Source: DATAXP01 sp963708675
GTDB lineage: Bacteria; Planctomycetota; Planctomycetia; Pirellulales; PNKZ01
Assembly (NCBI GenBank): GCA_963708675.1
Contig: CAVPTO010000003.1
Span: 5,580,001-5,644,000, forward strand
Length of the DNA: 64,000 nt
Direction: 5' to 3'
The position numbers and the translations under genes were made by a program. Within the stretch, counting starts at the first letter, position 1, and each line of letters opens with the position of its first letter. Shown piece by piece: positions 58,956-64,000 of this stretch. The notes under the pieces are model-generated. The model was not told where the DNA came from, searched no databases, and worked only from the letters and a program-made list of their open reading frames with translations.

Positions 58956-60287
58956 ATGACGGATCACGACAAAGTGGGCAGCAATAGGCGCTCGACCATT
59001 ATTTGGTCGATGATTGTTGTCGCGCTGACGTTCACCGTCGGCGTGAGCTACTTCGGTTTTTGGCGCTATCATCTCAAGCGGCTGCAAGCGGTGCGGCCCG
59101 GCGTGTTGTATCGCGTCGCGCAGCCGACCGAATTCGGCCTCAAGTGCCTCGTCAACGACTTCCACGTTCGCACCGTCGTCAGCTTGCAACTATTCGACTA
59201 TCGGCTGCATCGCGGATGGCTCGACCCGTGGGGGCCGAGTGGCGATAAGGAGTCGCAGATCGTTGGCGAGCTGGGCGCGAAAAGCGTGCAATGGCCGATG
59301 GGCGAAGAAGCTTGCTGGCCTTGGCCGACCCCGTGGCAGATTGAGGCGTTTCTCGCATTGATGGATGATCCCGAGAACTTGCCGGTGGCGATTCACTGCA
59401 TGGGCGGTCGCCATCGCACGGGAACGCTCGCGGCGCTGTATCGCATGGAATATGACCGCTGGCCGGCCGAGCGTGCGATCGCCGAGATGCGCAGCTTCGA
59501 TTTCGACGACTACGTGCCGATTCAGGAGCACAACCTGCGCACGTACTTGCCGCGACCACAGCCCGACGCGGCGGCATCGTTGGAACTAATGAAAACGTTC
59601 GAGTCGCTCGTGGATGACGAACGCCCCGACGGTTACGAGCAACTCGTTCGCACGCTTCGCAACCTGCATAATCGCCGCGATTTGACCGATCGCATGACGG
59701 AGTATCTCAACGAGCGAAAGCCGTTCGCGCTGGCATTGGCCAAGCGGCTGATCGACGATGTTGACGATCCGCTTGTGGAACCTGCGGCGCGTGCGGCGGC
59801 GGCGGTGATCGAATCCACTGAGGCAGCGGCCGTCGACTGGCAAATGGCCGCGGCGCTGATCGCTGACTTCGGCACTCCCGAGCAGCAAGAACGATTGCTC
59901 GAGGTGATGTGGCAAGAAGTGCAAACGTCGGAAGTTTCTCCACGCTACGCTGCGATCGTGCAAGGAGTCACGAATCGTTACACGCGTAATCGCATTGCGT
60001 ACCTGATTCCGATTTTGGCCGACGCGCGAATGCGACCCGAAGAAACCGTGAGGGGCCGCCGCTACTACGAGACGGCGGTCGCGAGATTGCAGTCGATCAC
60101 CGACGTCGTAATGCTTCCGCGCGGCGAAGATCGCAACATCTGGCCCGTCGGACGCAAGGTCGCGATCGCATGGCTCGAAGAGCACGACCAGTTTGCGGCG
60201 CCGACTCGACTGGTTGCGCCGGACGGCGAGAAGTTTGTCCGCGCCGGTGATGGCACCGCGCAGGAAGATTTGAGCCGATTGCGATAG
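58956..60287 (+). CDS. Membrane-anchored tyrosine/dual-specificity phosphatase-like protein
   Basis: 443 aa with one N-terminal transmembrane helix (STIIWSMIVVALTFTVGVSYF). Residues ~45-200 form a DSP-type phosphatase domain: PGVLYRVAQPTEFGL start and the P loop HCMGGRHRTG with nucleophile Cys148 and Arg154 (C-x5-R). The remaining ~240 residues are helical with no recognised domain. The phosphatase should face the cytoplasm or intracellular compartment and act on phosphotyrosine or another phosphate ester. It is next to a PP2C phosphatase and a kinase pair, suggesting a signalling cluster. The ribosome-binding site is weak. Confidence 0.82.
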   Translation: MTDHDKVGSNRRSTIIWSMIVVALTFTVGVSYFGFWRYHLKRLQAVRPGVLYRVAQPTEFGLKCLVNDFHVRTVVSLQLFDYRLHRGWLDPWGPSGDKESQIVGELGAKSVQWPMGEEACWPWPTPWQIEAFLALMDDPENLPVAIHCMGGRHRTGTLAALYRMEYDRWPAERAIAEMRSFDFDDYVPIQEHNLRTYLPRPQPDAAASLELMKTFESLVDDERPDGYEQLVRTLRNLHNRRDLTDRMTEYLNERKPFALALAKRLIDDVDDPLVEPAARAAAAVIESTEAAAVDWQMAAALIADFGTPEQQERLLEVMWQEVQTSEVSPRYAAIVQGVTNRYTRNRIAYLIPILADARMRPEETVRGRRYYETAVARLQSITDVVMLPRGEDRNIWPVGRKVAIAWLEEHDQFAAPTRLVAPDGEKFVRAGDGTAQEDLSRLR

Positions 60288-60295
60288 GCGCGCGA

Positions 60296-61590
60296 TTACG
60301 CCGCCGGTCCCGCGCTCTTCTTGCGCGGTTGCGAACGCACCTCGCGCATCAACAGCGATAACGCGCGGCACAACTCGCGCGAGGCGTCGTTGAAATCGCC
60401 GCGTTTGGCGGCCTCTTTTGACGCGACGACCAGGCGATCGACTTTGGTCCAGTCGATTTTCCACTGCTGCTCGGTCGAGGACTGGCGAATCGGCTCGATC
60501 AAACTGCCGAGACGGTTGAGGAACTCGGGGCCAGGCGTGCAGACTTGCGACCGGTAAGGGCCGCGGCCTTGCTGCATGGTTGGCATCTCAGCGGTCGCGG
60601 CGTCGGACGATGTTGCGCCGCGGAGCAACATCGCAACGAGGCTCGCCACCGCAACCCCCGCGCTCACGATGGCCAACGTCGTTTCGCCGGTGAACATGAG
60701 CGCCGCCGCCGCCAACGCGGCAACACCAAAGACGATCCAGAACACGGGGTTCGTCGAGCCTTTGCCGCCGGATGAGTTTGGCGACGAAAGGTTCGACGTC
60801 GCGGAAGCACCGGACGGTACGCCGGTTATGCGCGCGATGATGACCGAGATATTGTCAGGCCCGCCGCGCAAGTTCGCCAAATCGACGAGCGTCTGTACGG
60901 CCTCGGTCGGCGGGAGCGTTTGCAAGATGATGCCGATTTCGTCGTCGGTCACTTGCCCGCTCAAACCGTCACTACACAGCAGAAACGTATCGCCTGCCGC
61001 AATCGCGAAAGGCCCCTCGACGTCGACTTGCACTCTTTGATTCGGTCCCAACGAACGCGTGATGACGTTCTTCGGGATGTAGTTCGGCAGCTCGTTCTCA
61101 GCGATCTTGTTGGCCGCCATCATCTCCCACACAAGGCTGTGGTCGGCCGAGAGTTGCTCGAGAAGATTGCCGCGCAATCGGTAGCAGCGGCTGTCGCCGA
61201 CGTGGGCGACGATCGCGCCTTGCGGCAGAATGTCGAGCGCGGTGCTCGTCGTGCCCATCCCCTTGAAATCGGGATTGGCCTCGCCGCGCGCGTGAATCTT
61301 GTCGTTAGCTTCCTCGACGGCCTTCTTCAGCGCGTCGGCGCAGAACCATCGGGCGCCTTGTAGTGCGCAAGCAGCACGGTATCGACGGCCATCTTGCTGG
61401 CGAGCTCGCCGGCGGCGTGGGCGCCCATGCCATCAGCCACGATAAACAGATGGCCTCGGCGACGCCACGTGTCTTCGCTGCTGCTAATGACCGTGCCGAG
61501 CGAGTCCTGATTGTTCGAACGACGTAGCCCGACGTCGGAAAGCTCCGCATGCTCTACGAAGTCCTGCCACGACGCAGATTGCTTATCCAT
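60296..61590 (-). pseudogene. PP2C-family Ser/Thr phosphatase, frame broken near 61339
   Basis: The N-terminal part from ATG 61590 has DVGLRRSNNQDS and FIVADGMGAHAAGE (metal-binding Asp and GMGG-like motif). The rest, in another frame, has MGTTSTALDI, AHVGDSRCYRLR, LLCSDGLSGQVTDDEI and GGPDNISVII. One missing base in TCTGCGCCGAC (minus strand, ~61334-61344) separates the frames; restoring it yields ADALKKAVEEANDKIHARGEANPDFKG across the join. The whole protein would be ~431 aa with two C-terminal transmembrane helices (FWIVFGVAALAAAALMF, TLAIVSAGVAVASLVAML). All metal ligands are present, so a sequencing deletion is likely. Confidence 0.85.
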
Positions 61591-61800
61591 GGGCGAAAAC
61601 CGGCAGTGACCGAGATGCCAGCAACGATGGCGAAGGGGTTATCTTAGCTCGCGCCGCGGCGGTTAGGGAGTGGGCAGTCGCAGAGGTAGTGAAAGCATAA
61701 GTCGCGAAAAGTGGCCTCTACCTACGACCGGGCGCTTACTATAATCCGCGTCCCTCCGGCTCCGCTCCTCACCCATCCCCACCCACGTTTTTCCCGGCAG

Positions 61801-62295
61801 ATGTCGTCCATTCGTCGACTGCTGCGCTCGATTCCGATTGCCGCCGCGGCAGTGGTCTGCGCCTTCGGAACTGGCTGTGTGCAGCGACGACTGACGATTC
61901 GCAGCAATCCGCCGGGGGCGCTGGTGTATATCGACAACTATGAAGTCGGCACGACGCCGGTCTCGACCGACTACATTTACTACGGAACTCGCAAGATTCA
62001 GCTCGTTCGCGACGGCTACGAGACGCTGACGGTCAAGAAGTGGATCGCTCCGCCGTGGTACGAGTTTTTCCCGCTCGATTTCGTGTCGGAGAACATGATT
62101 CCGTTCGAGATTCGCGACGAGCGGGCAATGGACTTCGCGATGCAGCCGCAGACCGTGCTGCCGCCTGAGCAATTGCTCGGCCGCGCCGAGAATCTGCGAC
62201 AGGGAAGTCGCTCGGAACAGTTCGAGGCCCCGCCGCAAGTGAAGCAGCCCACGACGTGGGTGCCGCCACAGACGACGATCATCGGGCAGAATTGA
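61801..62295 (+). CDS. PEGA-domain lipoprotein
   Basis: 164 aa from ATG 61801; the frame opens at 61711 but only this start gives a lipoprotein signal (AAAAVVCAFGTGC, lipobox Cys). The PEGA domain follows directly: LTIRSNPPGALVYIDNYEVGTTPVSTDYIYYGTRKI, with the typical 'NPxGAxVyID-x-GxxP' pattern. The tail is Pro/Gln-rich. It is probably anchored in a membrane facing the periplasm and binds surface polymer or partner proteins. Stand-alone gene followed by repeat R6. Confidence 0.85.
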   Translation: MSSIRRLLRSIPIAAAAVVCAFGTGCVQRRLTIRSNPPGALVYIDNYEVGTTPVSTDYIYYGTRKIQLVRDGYETLTVKKWIAPPWYEFFPLDFVSENMIPFEIRDERAMDFAMQPQTVLPPEQLLGRAENLRQGSRSEQFEAPPQVKQPTTWVPPQTTIIGQN

Positions 62296-62346
62296 GCGTA
62301 CCGTCGATCGCGCATCGGTTAGCCGCGACGCGTCGTGTTACAAGAA

Positions 62347-62475
62347 CCCTTCTCCCTCCGGGAGAAGGTGCCGCGAAGCGGCGGATGAGGGCGGCCCGAA
62401 CTGTGAACGGGGCGAATCGCAGTGCAGCCCGCCCTCACCCGGCGGCTGCGCCGCCACCCTCTCCCGAAGGGAGAG
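62347..62475. repeat. Dispersed intergenic composite palindrome, copy R6
   Basis: Near-identical in plan to R5: CCTTCTCCCTCCGGGAGAAGG, GCCGCGAAGCGGC, GGCGGCTGCGCCGCC and CCTCTCCCGAAGGGAGAGG, with a variable ~30-nt centre. It lies between the convergent PEGA and MlaD-family genes. Confidence 0.85.
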
Positions 62476-62518
62476 GAGTTCGTTTGGCTCGCTGAATAGC
62501 AATAAACGACACGCGCGA

Positions 62519-63616
62519 TTATTTAATGCCCGAGCTCGGGAAGATCGCCCCGCGGATGCCGAGCTTCTCGGGATGACGCGAGATCTTGTCAGAGAATGCG
62601 CGGGCGTCGTTGACGATCGGCTTCAGCTCGCGCGACAAATCGTTGAGATTGCAAGCGGCCGAGTTCAGGTTGTTGTAGAGCTGCTTGTCGTTGATCAACC
62701 GTCCCAGCGTTCCCTCGGGCGAGTTGAGCGCCTCGGAGAAGGTGCGCGTCTGGGCGAGCACGTCGCGCAATGTCGTGGCGGCGGTGTCGATGTCGTTGAT
62801 CAGCTTCGCACCGCGCTCGCCTAACGGCTTGGTGAAGCCTTCGATGTTGGTCAGGTTTTTGTTCGCCAGCGTGAGGGTCTGCTTGAGGTTCGCCATCGAC
62901 TCGTTCAGGTCGGCGGTGGCCTTGGGCAGATCGGTGGCCATTTGGCGGATATTGGCTTTGATCATCGGGTCGCCGAGCAGATCGTTGGCGTTGGTGACCG
63001 CGGCCTGAAACTGATCGAGCGACATTTCGGTCTTGCCGATGATGCGCTGCATTTGCTCGTCGTTGTTGGCGAGCAGATTGTTGACCTTTCCGGCCAACTC
63101 GCCGATTTGATTTGCCGTGTTGGCAATCGAACCGATCGCGACCGACAGGTTGCCTTCGATGTTGCCGATGGCCTGTAACGGGTCGGGGACGACAGTGCCC
63201 GGAATGCGCTCGCCCGGATCGACTTTGGTGTCGGGCAGGTTCGTGCCTTCTTGCAGGACGAACTCAATGACCGCGTCGCCCAGCAGCGACTTGCCGATTT
63301 GCGGAATCTCGTCGTGTCGGATCGTGCGGTTCGCCTGAATCTCGGTCGTGACGATGACGTGCAGCCCTTCGCGGGGCTTGATGCCGATGTCCTCGGCAAA
63401 GTCGACCGACTTCACGCGTCCGATCAAGATGCCGCTCTTACGGACTGGCGTGCCTTCGGTGACGCCCGGCGCCTGATTGAACGAGATGTAAACGACGTAC
63501 GGACGCTCGGTGAAGAAGGCGGGAAAGCCGTCAAACAGCAGCACGAGGATCAGCGCGATGACGATCGCCGCGACGACCGTTACGCCGACACGAAATTGGA
63601 TCACGCGTTCGTTCAT
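62519..63616 (-). CDS. MlaD-family (MCE domain) lipid transport protein
   Basis: 365 aa with one N-terminal membrane anchor (GVTVVAAIVIALILVLLF). The MCE domain spans ~40-115 (YISFNQAPGVTEGTPVRKSGILIGRVKSV, then VIVTTEIQANRTI and GDAVIEFVL). A long helical tail (~150-340, ELAGKVNNLLANNDEQMQ and similar) can form the tunnel or needle seen in longer MCE proteins. Family role: substrate-binding component of an ABC system moving phospholipid between membranes. Start overlaps the stop of the ABC ATPase gene (ATGA), so both belong to one operon that begins right of the window. Confidence 0.9.
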   Translation of the reverse strand: MNERVIQFRVGVTVVAAIVIALILVLLFDGFPAFFTERPYVVYISFNQAPGVTEGTPVRKSGILIGRVKSVDFAEDIGIKPREGLHVIVTTEIQANRTIRHDEIPQIGKSLLGDAVIEFVLQEGTNLPDTKVDPGERIPGTVVPDPLQAIGNIEGNLSVAIGSIANTANQIGELAGKVNNLLANNDEQMQRIIGKTEMSLDQFQAAVTNANDLLGDPMIKANIRQMATDLPKATADLNESMANLKQTLTLANKNLTNIEGFTKPLGERGAKLINDIDTAATTLRDVLAQTRTFSEALNSPEGTLGRLINDKQLYNNLNSAACNLNDLSRELKPIVNDARAFSDKISRHPEKLGIRGAIFPSSGIK

Positions 63617-64000
63617 GAGTCGTCTGCAGCCGAGGCCGCGAGTTCTCGCTCGTTTTGCTGTTCACGCATTTCCATCAACCGTTCGCCTGCTTCGCCGCGC
63701 ACGAACTGTCGCACGCGCTTGTCGCGCGAACTGTCGAGCTTGTCGGGCGGACCATCAAAGAGGATTTGCGACTCGCCCGGCTTGAGCCGCGCGATCGGAT
63801 AGAACATAACCACGCGATCAGCAACCTTGCGGGCCGAGTGCATGTCGTGCGTGACGATGACGCTGGTGACGGGATAGCGTTTGCGGGTGCGCATCATCAA
63901 CTCATTGATGACGTCGCTCATGATCGGGTCGAGTCCGGTCGTCGGCTCGTCATAGAGCACCACCTCGGGATTCATCGCCAGCGCCCGGGCCAGGCCGACG
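63613..64000 (-). CDS. ABC transporter ATP-binding protein, MlaF-like (5' end outside window)
   Basis: The visible 129 residues are the C-terminal half of an ABC ATPase. It enters at the window edge with GLARALAMNPEVV, then Walker B VVLYDEPTTGLD, D loop, and H loop VTHDMHSARKVADRVVMF. The tail after ~95 residues is acidic and Gln/Glu-rich. The Walker A and most of the signature motif lie beyond base 64000. It is coupled by a 4-bp overlap to the MlaD-type gene, so it most likely powers phospholipid transport. An internal ATG at 63975 is not the start. Confidence 0.9.
   Translation of the reverse strand, partial: VGLARALAMNPEVVLYDEPTTGLDPIMSDVINELMMRTRKRYPVTSVIVTHDMHSARKVADRVVMFYPIARLKPGESQILFDGPPDKLDSSRDKRVRQFVRGEAGERLMEMREQQNERELAASAADDS

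Overview
The window looks like a chromosomal segment of a planctomycete (class Planctomycetia, probably near the Pirellulales). This is inferred from gene content: tetrahydromethanopterin (H4MPT) linker-biosynthesis genes in a bacterium, Tat-exported Gfo/Idh/MocA oxidoreductases, a ThuA-like protein, a PVC-type CxxCH heme-binding dehydrogenase, a paired family resembling DUF1598, a PEP-CTERM surface protein, eukaryote-like kinase and phosphatase genes, and many GTG/TTG starts. The DNA is GC-rich throughout. No taxonomic marker gene is present, so the assignment stays at this level.

Layout. 1-2324: the end of an integrated element (truncated sigma-region-4-like protein, excisionase-like HTH, tyrosine integrase) abutting a tRNA-Ser(GGA). 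2584-12720: alpha/beta hydrolase, a 1176-aa hybrid histidine kinase, a methyltransferase, a membrane-anchored vWA protein, a BON protein and an outer-membrane barrel protein. 12994-16454: ThuA-like protein, then three genes joined by ATGA overlaps that match the MfnD, MfnF and MfnE families of methanopterin side-chain synthesis. 16451-20276: two tandem 454-aa paralogues and a secreted protein. 20426-25142: FHA-GAF-sigma54 activator, a thioredoxin and an oxidoreductase. 25195-35536: three tandem giant glycine-rich autotransporters, two of which share an apparently perfect 1,671-bp repeat. 35708-42872: lipase, oxidoreductase, protein kinase, 2-hydroxyacid dehydrogenase, REP-associated transposase and pectate lyase. 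43186-46700: PEP-CTERM beta-helix protein. 46845-53561: DoxX / oxidoreductase / TIM-barrel isomerase / heme dehydrogenase, a likely sugar-oxidation module, then a PHA-family protein. 53688-61590: STN-like protein, TPR protein, an NtrBC-type pair, a tyrosine phosphatase and a PP2C phosphatase. 61801-64000: PEGA lipoprotein and an MlaD/MlaF-type lipid transport pair running off the edge.

Two scales of non-gene structure stand out. There are families of intergenic repeats: four near-identical terminator hairpins, three REP-like palindromes near a RAYT gene, six copies of a ~125-bp composite palindrome, and one 24-bp perfect inverted repeat. There are also five genes whose reading frame is broken by what each time looks like a 1-2 nt deletion. 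Because all five are deletions in otherwise intact, conserved genes, sequencing or assembly error is more likely than pseudogene formation; spans and likely products are given for the repaired genes.

The most interesting items are the mosaic autotransporter cluster, the bacterial mfnD-mfnF-mfnE operon, and a response regulator that seems to start at an ATT codon behind a perfect Shine-Dalgarno sequence inside its kinase partner.
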